A DNA stretch of 64,000 bases from positions 225,349,554-225,413,553 of the forward strand of contig OU015490.1 of the NCBI GenBank assembly GCA_907164885.2, given 5' to 3'. Positions 48,756-61,774 of this stretch are shown piece by piece. Position 1 is the stretch's first letter, and every line of letters starts with the position of its first letter. The notes beneath the pieces are model-generated. The model was given only the letters and a program-made list of their open reading frames with translations, was not told the origin of the DNA and did not search any database. Source of the DNA: Dolomedes plantarius (taxonomy: Eukaryota > Arthropoda > Arachnida > Araneae > Dolomedidae). Position numbers and translations under genes: made by a program.

Positions 48756-49640
48756 CAGGGATGACGAACTCAAAACAACCCGGGGGCCACACAAGAAAAA
48801 TATAAATGACGGCGCGTCAACTGTAATTTCGGAGAGAATTCTGATGTTTGCTGTGCTGATGATAAAACTGCCTTCATTAAATATCGGATTTTAATTTTAA
48901 AATAAGTTTAAAGATGTTAATATATTTATTTTTAAATTCATATAAATAAATGTATGGTCCTCAAAAATGACCGCATTATAAATGAAGAAAAAATTGTATT
49001 ATTCATTTTTCAGAAAATTGCTTGATTAAAATGTTTGCTTAGTGAAAAAAAAAATATCAGCGATATCAAAATGCGTAAATGTTTTACAAGAAATGTGAAA
49101 ATTACAAAACGCATCTTTGTAAAATCAATTATTTTCTCCGCTAATAACTTCAAAGAAGCAGTTTTGAAACGCACTTTTTTTAAATCCCTGTACATACAAG
49201 TATAATAAAAATGCTTTCGACTTTTGGAAAATAAATCATTAATTTCAGAAAACTAAACTCAGTCGTGTTGTTTTGCAAAATGAAATCAAGTATGATTCAC
49301 AAAAATATGCTTATATTACAAAACAAAACATAAAATCGGTTTTCCTTATAATAAAAAAGTTAAACAAATTTAATGAGATGCTTACGGGTGGGTACTTGAT
49401 ACAACAATGGCAGTAAAATCAATGTTGATTTCAGATGACGAAACACAATGAAGGTGAAATAAATTATCTGTAAGACTACTTCTTTCCTGGGACACAGTGC
49501 TTTCGCACACAAATGAGGTCGAACATGGAATAAGTGAGTGAAGTATTTCAACAATAGTATAACAATATATTCTTACTCAAATACTTTCGTTCTGTGTGCC
49601 AGTTAAAAAGTTCTGCCTGGCCGCCAGTTGCCCATCCCTG
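48756..49640. mobile_element. hAT-type non-autonomous element
   Basis: The ends CAGGGATGACGAACTC and, in reverse, CAGGGATGGGCAACTG are classic hAT termini. The flanks ctctatgc and gtctatgg share six of eight bases as a decayed target duplication. The 885-bp AT-rich interior has no transposase. Confidence 0.72.
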
Positions 49641-50168
49641 GTCTATGGCATAGAAGACATACATCCTTAACATGTCCATATAAATATTATAAATTAGTTT
49701 TCTTTTGTAATAATAACAGCTAAGAAATTCTTCGATATCACAGCCCATATTATCATTTCCACAACTAATCTTTAACACTAGAACTACGGTAGGGGCCATT
49801 TTGACCCCTAAATGAAATTCTTTCTCTTGTATACGTTTTATTTTCTTTCATACAAAGTTCCAATTTTGAAACGTTTTCTAAAGTATTATAAATATTATGC
49901 TTCAAAATTTTTCTGAGTTTATCTATTAGTTCATTTACAGTAACTGCTTATACCTAGAACTACCGCTAGGGGTCAATTTGACCCCTAACACTAGATAATC
50001 CCTAGAGCTCTCCTTCGTTTCGGTTTTATGTATTTATTATTCTGTAAATAATGCAGTCTTCTTTAGAGTAGCACCTGCTTATTGTTTAGAGGAATTCGGT
50101 AGTAGTGTGGGGGAGGGATAGAAAAATTGAGGAAAGATTGGAGTTTGAGGTCAAAATCTTGGGACCAC

Positions 50169-50838
50169 TGTAGTAAAGCGCTTTTAAATAAAAAGCTGGC
50201 TTTATTACATGTTTGCGTTAAAAGTCGAAATCAAATTTAACGCCGACAGATAATTATAGAGTTGAGTGGAGTAATTTAGGACGTAGCCTGTTGCAAGACA
50301 GTTTTATGAGTTTTGAAGATGGGAAGGTCTGAGATGGAGACACAGATAAGGTGACGGAACCAAACGATGACGTTATGTTACAAAAGCCTTTTATGTTAGA
50401 TTTATGGCAGTACGGTTTGGAAAGTTGCCTTTTTGAAAACCTTGGGTGGTCGCAAGGGCAGGCAGTGAGGGCGTAATGTTTTTGAGTTAAGAAGCCAATG
50501 ATAAGGTGAGAGAGGGAGTACAGCAAATGAAAAGTTTACGGTGTCCGGATTGGCTGATTGAAGTTTATGAGAAGGTGGAGTCATAAGTATGAAAGGGGAT
50601 TAAAATAATATATAGAAGAGTTTGAAAAAAAGAGAGAGAGTATTGATCCGTTAGGCTGTAGGTCCCCATCTCCAGAACGAATAAAAAAAAGTTAAACTTT
50701 AAGTGGACTTGAGGGTTCCACATAAACCGGTTACTGCCACTGCGAGACTGCGTTGACTAAGTAAAATAGAGAGGTCCGCACCCAGATTCCAGCCGAGACC
50801 AAGAGACTGAGCTCCCGTGCCACAGCCAAGAAGTTACA
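50169..50838 (+). mobile_element. Probable LTR inserted in piggyBac 3
   Basis: Starts TGTAGTAAAGCGC and ends AAGAAGTTACA, with CCAC on both sides as a possible 4-bp target duplication. A TATA-like box (aataatatatag, about 50,606) and AATAAA (about 50,682) fit LTR organisation. GC-richer sequence continues to about 51,070, so the LTR could instead be followed by its own leader and the end call may be wrong. Confidence 0.4.
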
Positions 50839-51689
50839 CCACGAGAAGAGTCCAGCATCCCATTTCACGACGTGAAGGGATACCCAGCGCCAGTGCAAAC
50901 ATAGTGAAGGTACGCGCCAAGGAAAGCCCGGCTACAATTATCGACTGAGAGAAAGTGGTTATTCACCGTAAAAGGAATAGAGTTAGCCCCCTGCCCGGCG
51001 TAGCAACGTCATCCCTGACCCTAGGCGAGGCGAGAAGGCAAAGATAGCCACGAGAAGTGATGTGAAGCAAATTTGGGTGAGTGTTAAATCTCAGATTTGA
51101 TTTGTTCAGTTCCACTTTAGGCTAAGTAAATTTAGTTTTTCGTGAGGAAGGAGTTTTTTAGTAAGAAGGTTTTTAGTGTTGAACTAATAGTAAAGTTTAT
51201 TTGTTGTTGCGCTCGGGACGCTCCCTAACCTTGGCAAAGTAATTATAAAAAAATAATTTGTGAAAGATAGAAATATTATTGTGCATTGATTTCGGAAAAT
51301 GAAAGATTCTTTTTGTTAATTGTAAATATTAAGTGTGTAAATAAACTAAGTTTACTTATGTTAAACTTTTTAGTCTGTCTAAATTGAAAGTTGTTGATGT
51401 TAATTTACATAATCTAAAATTGAGAATAGTGTATTGGTTTTTGTTCGGTTGCTAAATTCGACATCCAGAGCTTTGGGTTGTATTCAAGAAAATAAATATT
51501 AAACACAACGCACCCAAATAAATTCTAAGAAAAATAAATACATTGTACTAACCAAAATAAATTTACGATATGCGCCCAATTGACTTAAAAACTGGATGTA
51601 GCAACACGACAACCACATTTTTTTCAAGAAACTGTGAGTCGAGACAGATTTGTAGAAATCATGAAATAGATACGATTCTATATGATAAC

Positions 51690-52740
51690 CTCGTGATCTC
51701 AGCGTTTACAAAATGACGGATTTGTTCTCATATCTGAAGTTTGGAATATTTTTAAATAGAAATGTTATTTTTGCTACAAATGGTCTGATAATTTAACGAT
51801 AGATGAGCAACTTTTTCTAACGAAGACAAGATGCAAGTTTATACAGTACATGTCTAATAAACCGTACAAATTTGGTGAAAAATTCTGTCTGGCATTGATG
51901 TTAAGTCCAAATACCTGATAAAGGGAATTCCTTACTCGGGCAAAAAGGCTAACAGGCCAGAAGAAGAAATCAGTGAAGAAAATGCTGTTATCCGTCTACT
52001 TCAGCCATTCAAAAACTCTGGAAGAAATGTAATAACACGAAGCTTTTTTATGTCGAGGAATCTTGACAAGAAACTTCGAGATGACGGTTTGAGTTTATTT
52101 GGGAGTAAAAATAGAGCTAAAAAGGAAGTTCCTTTAACTTTGAAGACGCGATTTCCACTGTATTCAACTACAAAGGAAACACGATGGTGTTCATCTTACA
52201 TCGTACCAATGCAAAAAGAGCAAAAATGTGCATCTTCTAAACACCCTATATAATTCAAACAAAATATCACAGAATACGAAAAACAAACCAGAAGTGATCG
52301 AATTTTATAACTCGATAAAATATGGGGTGGATGTCATACATCAAATGGCCCGAAAGTATTCGGTAAAATAACCCTCACGCCACTGACCAGTACATGTGTT
52401 TTGTAATATTCTTGAGTTAGCAGCGATAAATGCATTGGTACATTTCAAGGAATTAACGGGAAAAACAGTTAGTCGCCGAGACTTTATTTTCTTACTTGCT
52501 GATGACCTAAGAGAAAATTATATTTTGAAGAATCCCGAAGAGTCTGTAGTACACGCACACCAAGAATGATAACTGATTCTCAACCATCTCTCAAACGTAA
52601 AAAATACCAAATCAAATTATGCAAAAGAAACAAAACTTCTGTGAACTGTTCCAAATGTAACTTAGCTGTTTGTGAATATTATACTAGAGAAAAGGAGCGC
52701 TTTAACTACAGCTTAAATTGCTGTAAGAACGAATGAATCT
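51690..52740 (+). pseudogene. piggyBac transposase pseudogene 3
   Basis: Transposase text is readable across several stops and shifts: LTIDEQLFLTKTRCKFIQYM near 51,800, then ARKYSVK, and the third-Asp motif KYGVDVIHQM near 52,320. HVFCNILELAAINALVHF follows near 52,400 and C-terminal cysteine-rich text near 52,640 (CSKCNLAVC). Order and content match piggyBac transposases from about the middle on. Heavily decayed, the oldest-looking of the three. Confidence 0.82.
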
Positions 52741-53269
52741 GTAAGTACTAATATAATTAATAAATTAACCATCTGTTATGTCATATTTTATTTTTACGTA
52801 TCTTAAATTTAGAAAAAATACTCTTAATTAATTAACTTACTTTCTATGTTGTTATACTTTATTTTTTCATGTGTTTACTTTTTAAAAATACTTTTCTAAA
52901 TGTATATGCATAAAAAAGTCTCAATAAGCTTTATGTACATTTAAGAATTTTTTTAAAACAAATTCATGTCTTGCATGCTATATTTTAAAAAAAATGATTT
53001 TAAAGTGATGCACATGTAGAAAAAGAAGCTTACTTTGTTATTTTCATACATATTATTTGAAATAATAAGGTTATAAAAGCCTTTCTTGCGAGGGTCAAAA
53101 TGACCTCGCTCCGCAGTTCTAGGTATATCCGAAATGGGGTACTTCTAGTGCTAATAAATGCTAGCACTTGTAACTAAGCAATACACAAATTAACATTTTT
53201 CTTTCTCTGTTCGATAGTGCGTGTATACGCAAATGAAATTTTATTGATGATGATGTCACAGAACTCGGT

Positions 53270-53312
53270 CTATAAAAGGTAACAGAATAAAACATGGTTC
53301 ATCACATCTTAG
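53270..53312 (+). promoter_or_regulatory. Possible TATA promoter without recognised gene
   Basis: tataaaagg at 53,272-53,280 is followed about 30 bp later by 'cacatcttagtgaatg', an initiator-like context. The downstream 300 bp contains only short frames (MRMKHLIQISNAAD-stop). It may be fortuitous in AT-rich DNA. Confidence 0.25.
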
Positions 53313-54269
53313 TGAATGTTTAACATTATAATTTTCTCAAGTCCTGTGCATCTCTTAAAAGAAACAGGAGAAAAATAAATAACTGTTCATCTGAATATTT
53401 GTAGAGAATTTGCAATAAAGATGCGGATGAAACATTTAATTCAAATCAGTAATGCAGCCGACTAAATTTTGACCGGAATTTTATTGTAGGATAATCTATC
53501 TTAAAAACAGTTTGATATATATCATAGCACTGCTTTTGGTTTTGTTCCCTCCATAGGGAGCAGTGTTGGTTCTCCTATATGGTGATTCAATAATAAAGTC
53601 CCGTACGAATTCGGGGTATGATGGGTCAATATCCTCTGAACAAATTACCTGACACATTGGAATTAAAAATTTGTAAGAACTCCTTGCACCATGCGTTTTC
53701 TGCGGAACAATGGGTGAAAACGTTTATACAAGTACTTCATCTTTCTAGGTCCCATCGTTAATAAAAAAAAATCATTTTGCTTCAGAAAAAGAGGCAGTTG
53801 TTCACTCTGGTGACCAGCAGCTTTTTATCTACGGGAAAATGCACTTGGTTTTGCCTAGTGCAGTTTTGAAGAGTGGAGCCCTTAGACAATCTTTGTGGTT
53901 GGAATAGTTGGAACACCAAAGTTTAATGATGGGGACGGTAAACATTCTGATGTTTAGGTAGCCATAAGATGTTTGTGTCTTGCCTGTAAGAAAGCACACT
54001 TCTTATTTTTTTCTTTTCCTTTTCAAGAAATCTATGGAATGGACTACTTTTAATCCTACCTATAATATTTACATCATTTTAAAGATAACATAAGTGTGTC
54101 AAAATTCTTCAATACAATATCTTTCAGTCAATTCTTCAAGACAATTTTTACACTATTGGCAGTTTATATTCAACTGTGGACTTTTTTTTTATCATAGATA
54201 CTACAGAGTTATGTGTATTTGAGTTTTGGAATTCTTAGGTATACTTAATAAAAAGAACAGTATTTTTTA
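53313..54269. other. No gene seen
   Basis: AT-rich sequence without convincing coding frames, inverted repeats or RNA genes, between the piggyBac element and the solo LTR. Confidence 0.55.
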
Positions 54270-54273
54270 AGGT

Positions 54274-54832
54274 TGTAAGGACTTCGCCTAAAAACAAGAC
54301 TGACAGCCTTTAATATTTACAAAATGCTTTATTGGCATTCTAGATTAAATATAGGCTCTATACAATAATTACAAAATAAACATTATCTAAGGATAATTCG
54401 CGGGTTCAGGATATCATGAGAGGAACGCAGCAGGCTCTCCGTCTCTGGCACACGTCCGACGACGAGGGTTGTTCACACCTGTAAGGAAAAGTCAACTGCC
54501 CCCATTTACATCAAAGTGGCGAATATATATCCTCGCCCATCTCTGTGGGTGGTTGAAGCGTGCTCCCTTTGAACTCTTTCATAGACCGTCTTCAGACCAT
54601 TCTGCGTCTTCCGCTAAAAGGCTAGGTGATTATCCTCTGGACAGACTTTGTCTGCAAGCAGGGGGATTTCTTACAGAAGACGGCTTCCTAATTGTCCGAT
54701 GGCGACGCGGCGTCTGCCACAATTTGGTGACAAAGCGACTGTCACCGATGAATACGGTAGATTGATAATGGACGTCTTGCCGTTAGGCTCTCTCAGAAAT
54801 TCCGAGTGTGAAAGGGGCGTAAAGTCATTACA
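54274..54832 (-). mobile_element. Solo LTR upstream of CAND1
   Basis: The ends TGTAAGGACTT and, in reverse, TGTAATGACTT are imperfect inverted termini. AGGT flanks both sides (54,270-54,273 and 54,833-54,836), a 4-bp target duplication as for Ty3/gypsy elements. On the minus strand there is a TATA-like stretch (gatatatattcg, near 54,520) and a polyadenylation signal (ccaataaagc, near 54,335), which set the orientation. No internal domain remains. Confidence 0.8.
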
Positions 54833-54836
54833 AGGT

Positions 54837-55808
54837 GCTTAGTTTCAGTTAAAAATTATAAGTGTGGTAGGTTATATGTTAATTAATGATGCGGACATGA
54901 CAATGAAATTTCAAATTTCTTCGATAACGCAAAAAAGGGGAAATTAAAAAAGCGTTGATGGTCACTTAATTGTTCATCAGTATGACTTTGTTTACAGAAC
55001 AAAACAACATTATATGTTCGTTGAGCGAAGGAAATGATTGGCCACTATCCTATCTCCAAACTTGACCGTGTCCAGACGAGGCTTTTTGTGATTCTCGAAG
55101 GTAAATCAGGAAGTTTCCTGAGAGGTAACGAAATTTTGTTGAAGAGCAATTCTGTCCATCTGTACCTCAGATGATAAAAGAGCTCTGCTAGCGAGTCAGC
55201 TATGTAAATCTGAGTTATCAATCAAGCTACTCTTTAGAAGTTCACAATTACTGGGAGATAAAATTTACCACAGAACTGAGACTAAATAATGTTCATGTAA
55301 TTCATATTTAGGCGAGTACAGAGAAAAGAACGAGAACACAAGTTCAATCTTTAATTGTGTTTCTCCCCTTCCAAGGTAAATGTAATCGTTGAAGTTAAGT
55401 CTGTAGGCAGTGCTACTTTAAAATATTTGAAGGATTCGCGTATTTCTCGTAATCTATGTCTTTCATTTCCACCCAGAAATAAAAAAATGTAGAGAAGTTA
55501 AGTTTTTACATCACAAAGCTCTAAGTATATAGTATCCGGAAAATACTTAAGTTCTATGCTGGTCTTTGTGTATACAAGAGTTAATATAAAAGTCTCAGAA
55601 ATAAATTTTTCTTTTTGAAAATGCTCCTTCGTCATCGATTAATCGCTATTAATGACGTTTCATCTTTTGAAAAGTTGTTTAGAAACTTATTACGAAAACG
55701 AGGTGGCAGCATTAAATATTTTAGAAACCGCATGAAAGAGGCTGATGTTCTGGTGCTTTATCGGCTACTTATATATACGAGATTCTTTGGTTTGGTTTTG
55801 AATTCACC
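54837..55808. other. CAND1 upstream region
   Basis: No coding sequence is recognised. It should contain the CAND1 promoter and 5' UTR. There is no clear TATA box at a fitting distance. The last 200 bp (from about 55,620) are the best candidate for 5' UTR. Confidence 0.5.
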
Positions 55809-58800
55809 ATGGCAAGCGTTTCGTACCATATAGCTAATTTGCTTGAAAAGGTAAAACTTTTTGATTCCATTTTTGTGTGGATTAAACCCCAATTACACTT
55901 TTTCATTTGTGTGCGGCATTTGATACCGAAATTGAAACGGCCAGTTATTATGAAGTCTTGTTCTTAAATAAATTTTCCTTGTCCTTTTAATTTTCAACAG
56001 GATTTCAGGCATTATTTTACTGACAGATAATTTAGAAACATTGAGAATGAGCGCATTAGCAATCATCAGTGTGTGAAAAGATGACAGTAATAAATCATCC
56101 CGTTACCGGGGATTTAACCCTTAGGATTTTGAAAATTGCATATACGTGTCAAAATTTAGTTATCCAGTTAGATGTCATAATTCAGTATTGTTTTATAAAA
56201 TTAGAGATGTATCAGTTGTTAAATCGTTACTGAAAATTTTTTCCTTGAATAATTGATTCTCTTATCCATCGCAATAAGCATTGTTTACTTTACGTAATGT
56301 CATATTTGGTAAATAAGATATGCTTATTTAGACTACTGTTCATGTATAGGTGAGAAAGTATTATTTTAGAAATGTGCTAATTCAATTTATACGAATTTTT
56401 TTTTCTAGTGTATGTTGTACATATCTTATATCTAAGTATTTTGTTTTGTTGCTTATCTATACGGCAAAATATGTGTGTAATATTGTAAGAAAGCCTTACT
56501 GTGTAGTTTTAGTCACCTGAATATTTATACCTAAAGATGTAATTTATGCTTCAGCTGAAGGTAAGTTTTTCCAAAGTATTAAAGCAAATATTTTAGATAT
56601 TTTCCAGAAATAATTTTTTTTCTGTAACAGGATTTTGATTGATTTAAATACCACTGCTACAAGTATGTTTTAACTTCCCATAGTTTCATTATTTAAAGGA
56701 CGAATTTTTATGTTAGTATAAACATCTTGTATCTCAGATTCTCATCACATTCTTAAACTTAATGATATGCAATGATGATATTGATCTCCCAATCTCCCCC
56801 CAAAATAAATCTTCTCTAGAGCTTTTTAAATGATCTATTTGTTTATCTTATGACTCATTTAAAGGTTTTGGGATTCAAATTAACTATTACTCCAATTACT
56901 ATTAATATAGCCTGAAACTGTCATTTTATTTATTTTTTTTTTGTTGAACTACAATGTTAACCTTTAATTTTTCTTTAGCATCATTTAGTGATTTAGTACT
57001 TTACATTTTAAACTTTATTCCACAAGCTTTATTGCCTGTATTCAATGTTTAAATTTTTGTGTTTAGATGACTTCAAGCGACAAAGATTTTCGGTTTATGG
57101 CAACTAATGATCTCATGGTTGAATTACAAAAAGATTCTATAAAGCTTGATGATGATAGTGAAAGAAAGGTAAGATTCTAGATTTTTTAAAAGTCTCATCT
57201 TTTTTGTTTGTTGAATGACCAATTTATTTATATTGAAATTTACTGATTTTTGTTTATTTTCAAAGTAAGCTTTGACATCTGTTATAATATATACTATAAT
57301 TCTAGGTTGTCAAAATGCTGTTGAAGTTGTTAGAAGATAAAAATGGTGAAGTTCAAAATTTAGCTGTCAAATGGTGAGTCACTATCTTTGTATATGTGCA
57401 TTCACTTTAAAATGAATATTTAATTATATACATTCTTATATTTTTAGAATCTCTGATAAAATAATTTATCATGTTTTTAATGATAGAATATTTTGGATGT
57501 ATGGTAAAAAAAGAAATTAATCTTAGATATTTAAAATGTAGATATGCTAAAAAGTAATATTTTATGGAAGGTGAACAAATAGGAATCCTATTTGTTTCTC
57601 AAAAAGATTTTATAAAATAAGCATTTAATTGAATAGAAATAAAGTAGTGAAAGTTTGCTGTACCTGTTCAAAGTAAAGTATATAATCGTAATACTGAAAA
57701 CAACCTGATGTCAGCCTTGACTCTGGGATATAACAAGATGTGTATGTCTGATTTTCTTTATTATCATTAGCTCCATGTCTAAAAAATTCCCCTTTTTTAA
57801 ATTATTTATATATATATATATAATATATATATACATACATAGTTACACATGCACAGTTATACATACATATACTAAGGGAGCACAATCTCCTTGATGTATA
57901 TGGCATCCTGCTCCCTGTTGGTGGATCACTTCTCTTTCTATCTAAAGAAATAATATCTAGTGACAGAAGTAATGTCTATTGAAAGCAATAATATCTAATG
58001 AAAGATTAGCAAGAAAACTAACGCCATCCCCAGTGGCTCAAGTGCAGTTGTTGGATCATATGCCTTTCTATCTATTAAATTTTTGTTCCTTTCTATCTAT
58101 TAAATTTTTGTTCATGTGAAACAATGAAATGTTAGGGAGAAAATTAAATGTTGTATTAAAATGAAATTAAAACCATTACACAAATCGATGAGCTAATTAT
58201 TTTATATATACCGGGCATATATTTTTGTAATTATGATTAATCATAATAGTCACATCACCTTTTTTATGTATAATAATTAGTATTATATTTTCCTCAAAAA
58301 TGTATATTTTTACAATTTATGTTATAAATAAAAGAAATAATGTAGTTTAATTTGCATTTAATTCAATCATTAAGTTCTTCAGTAAATGGGTATAATGTAT
58401 TGTTTAATTCTATCCATTTCTTGAGATTTAATTTTATGAGACAGAAATTTAGTATTTTCAGTATTGAAATTTCAACATATTTTAAAAAAATCTTTATTGA
58501 GAAAGAATATTTTATATTGTTATTCTGAGAAATGTTTGGTTATTTCTAGTTATGTGCTGATAAATTAAATTTTAAACTTTTAATTTGTTTTTGTTCTAAA
58601 TGAAATTCATTTATGATTTCCTTAGACATGAAACTGTTTAATGCATTTTAATGTATTTAAGGGTTAAAAAGTCATTTAAAAAAGACAATATTTTTAATAA
58701 TTTGGTCAATTTTTTACCAAGGTAATTTGTTCTAGTCATAGTGCAAAGAGTACACTGTAGTGAATTTACAATGGCGTGTTTTTCCTACAGTCAGGAACTC

Positions 58801-61682
58801 TTTAATGTCCAGGAAATGTTGAAGCCTATAGTTACTCTGAGCTTAGTTACTGAGCTCATACACTTAAATTTAAAAGGATTATCTAATCATAAAGAAAAAT
58901 AGACTGTAGTGAAATTGGTATAAGATAGGACTTGGCATCGTGTTTAGTTAGACATAACATTAATATATCAAAAACGATTAGTGATATTTCTGTTTTTGTG
59001 CTTATGAAAATTTATGTGCATATGCCTATTTGTACATGTACACTTTAAAATTTGTCATAGTCTGCTTCAAAGGCCTGTAAAAGATTGAGAATATAGTATC
59101 GGTAACTGGGTTTCATAAGACGTCAAATGAACAACTTAATAACTACAAATAATTAAAAGGATGGTTACGTGTTTCAAACTAATTAATAGTTGATCATCAG
59201 ACTGTAGAGCATTAGGTGTGATTGTCACTATGAATAATGCATAAATAAAGTGACTATTAAGCCTAATTCTCCTTGTCCTGATTCCAATCTTTTAATTATA
59301 TTGTGGATATTAAGATTTTTTTTCCATTTACATTTTCCACACGAGTTTCTTAGAATAAAAAAAAATCTTTTTGTGGACCTAGAATTCCAAAATAAGGTTT
59401 ATTTTACTCTGATTAGGGAGTTTTCTCTATTAAAATGTAAGTTTGTGACACATGTATCGTTAAGTGGTATATTTTTGTCTTTTAGTATTTTTTAGATTTT
59501 TCGTTATAACAGTAAACAATCCTACTTTTTCTTTCAGCCTTGGACCACTAGTAAATAAAGTGAAAGAATATCAAGTTGAAACTATTGTTGATACGTTATG
59601 CAATAATATGGTGTCAGAAAAAGAACAGCTTAGAGACATATCTAGTATAGGTAAATATATATATATATATATATATATGTATATTTTTCAATTGTTTTGT
59701 TACCTGTCATTAAGTATAATTTGTTGATTTGCAATTGTTAAAAATATGCTATTTACATTTTGTCACAACAGGCTTGAATTGAAAACAACTGAAATGAAAA
59801 GCAAGTTTAGTGAGATTCTCTAAGCTTCAAAATTTCTTATTTATAGGTTAATTCAGATTTTGAAAAAGGGCCGGATGATGACCGAATAGCTAGGGTGCTG
59901 GCTTTCGGTATCTGAGTCCGTGGGTTCGAGTCACACTCTTGGCATGGATGTTTGTAGCCGTTCAGAATTGGCTTCAAGCAATAGGTCCCAGTCAAATTAG
60001 CTCTCGTGTAGCAAAAGTTGACTGTAGTGCCCCAAACCAAACTCTCTCAATTTGAAGAGATTGTATTCTTGTATATTTTGTTTATAAGCGAGGTATATTT
60101 CGCATCTTAACCAACGTGTCGTGACCTATTTTTGGCAATTTCATGAAGCATTTCATAGATACACTATAGATATTAATGTTACAGAGTGTTTGTCATCGTC
60201 ATCAGAATTTAATGAAATTTTTTGATTTATTCTCACCATTATCAGCAATTTGCTGATAATAACACACTTTTGTACATCACCATTTTCTAAACATACTATA
60301 AAAACTTTTTGAAGCCCATTGTCATAATAAAATAGTTCAGACATAGGGATTTTCTCCTGAGATTAATTTATATATCTTTATTGGTATTTAAATGTGTTTG
60401 TTTATGTAATAGTTCTTACTTTTTTTTATATACTTCAACACTAATTTTAAAAAAGTTTTCATATTTTGTCAGGAAGTTTTTGTATTTCTCATAAATACGA
60501 AAAATAATATATTTATGTTTAATTATCTTAAACTTAAGAAGCAGTCATGTCATTATTATTATTGTGTTTGATACAAATTTTAATTTTTAAAAATTCTGTA
60601 CTGTATTTGAATTTATATTTATATTGTATCACCAACTATTACTTTAATTAATGGTATAAAAAATGCCGTAATATATATAGCAATAATAGTTTTATCATTT
60701 GTAATCTTTCTTGTTCTGTTGATATTGAACCTAATAGTAGCAGTAGTTTCATTTTGCGGGACTTTTATTGTGTACTGAAAAGGTGAATGCATTTTTTTTG
60801 CCATATATATAAACATATGTGGAATTTTAATTATGACAATGCATAGGCAAATTCGAACATAAATTCTTATTGTACTCTCTTAAAGTTTGAAAACATTTTT
60901 CTTTTTTAATTTTTAACATTTTTACTGATGATTTATTCTGATTGTTTTCAAGCTGTGATAGATGTGGTCTGGTTTAAAATTAAGTGAAAATTTTGGAAAA
61001 TCAGAATTTAACTGTAGTAATTAATATATTAGCTAGATAATGTGTTATATCATTTGATGTCTTATCAGTTGTAATAAACTTAAAAAGTCCTAATATTTTT
61101 TAAAAAGAATTGTTCAATATATTTTAATTTTACTTAAAATTTATTACATTATGTACCATGTTTTCAAGTTCCTTGGTTTTCCCAATATATATCAGTTTTC
61201 TAGGTAATATTGATTTGATTTATGTTGCTCACATCATATCAAAAAAAAAAAAAAAATTTGGAAAACTTATATTCATATTTAAACCAAAAATTACTTGTAC
61301 AAGTATAATTGTTCTGATTTGTATTTTCTTCTCCAAGGTTTAAAGACTGTCATCAGTGAATTGCCCCCTACATCAACTCAGTTAGTTTCAAGCATTTGCA
61401 AAAAGATCACTGGAAGGTTAAGCAGTGCAATTGCTAAGGTAATTTTAGTTCTTAAATGACTGTGTATGAAATTTACTTTATTAGAATTTACATGTCATTG
61501 TAATAAACTGTGATAATGTATGAGTAAAAAGGGATGGAAAAAGTATCTTAACATGAAAAGAGAAAGAGATTGTTGTCATTTTGAAGTTTTGTTTAAATTA
61601 TATCAGAGACTAGCTGAATACACGTGCTTCGCTACGGAGTACATTCAAATTAAGTACAACGGTCAATGTATGCAATTAATGC

Positions 61683-61774
<92 letters not shown>

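Larger units (their letters stand above)
49772..53154 (+). mobile_element. piggyBac element 3 with internal insertion
   Basis: The left end TTAACACTAGAACTACGG continues to 'ccattttgaccc'. The right end in reverse is TTAGCACTAGAAGTACC, with an inner 'gaggtcattttgaccc'. Both share the terminal CACTAGAA and the inner palindrome-like motif; the right TTAA has decayed to CTAA. At 3.4 kb it is longer than usual because a GC-richer block at about 50.1-51.1 kb, probably LTR-derived, is inserted before the transposase. Confidence 0.8.

Noticed and set aside
54469..54842. 98- and 64-codon ORFs before CAND1
   Set aside because: They lie inside the solo LTR with defined ends and target duplication. No protein motif is present.
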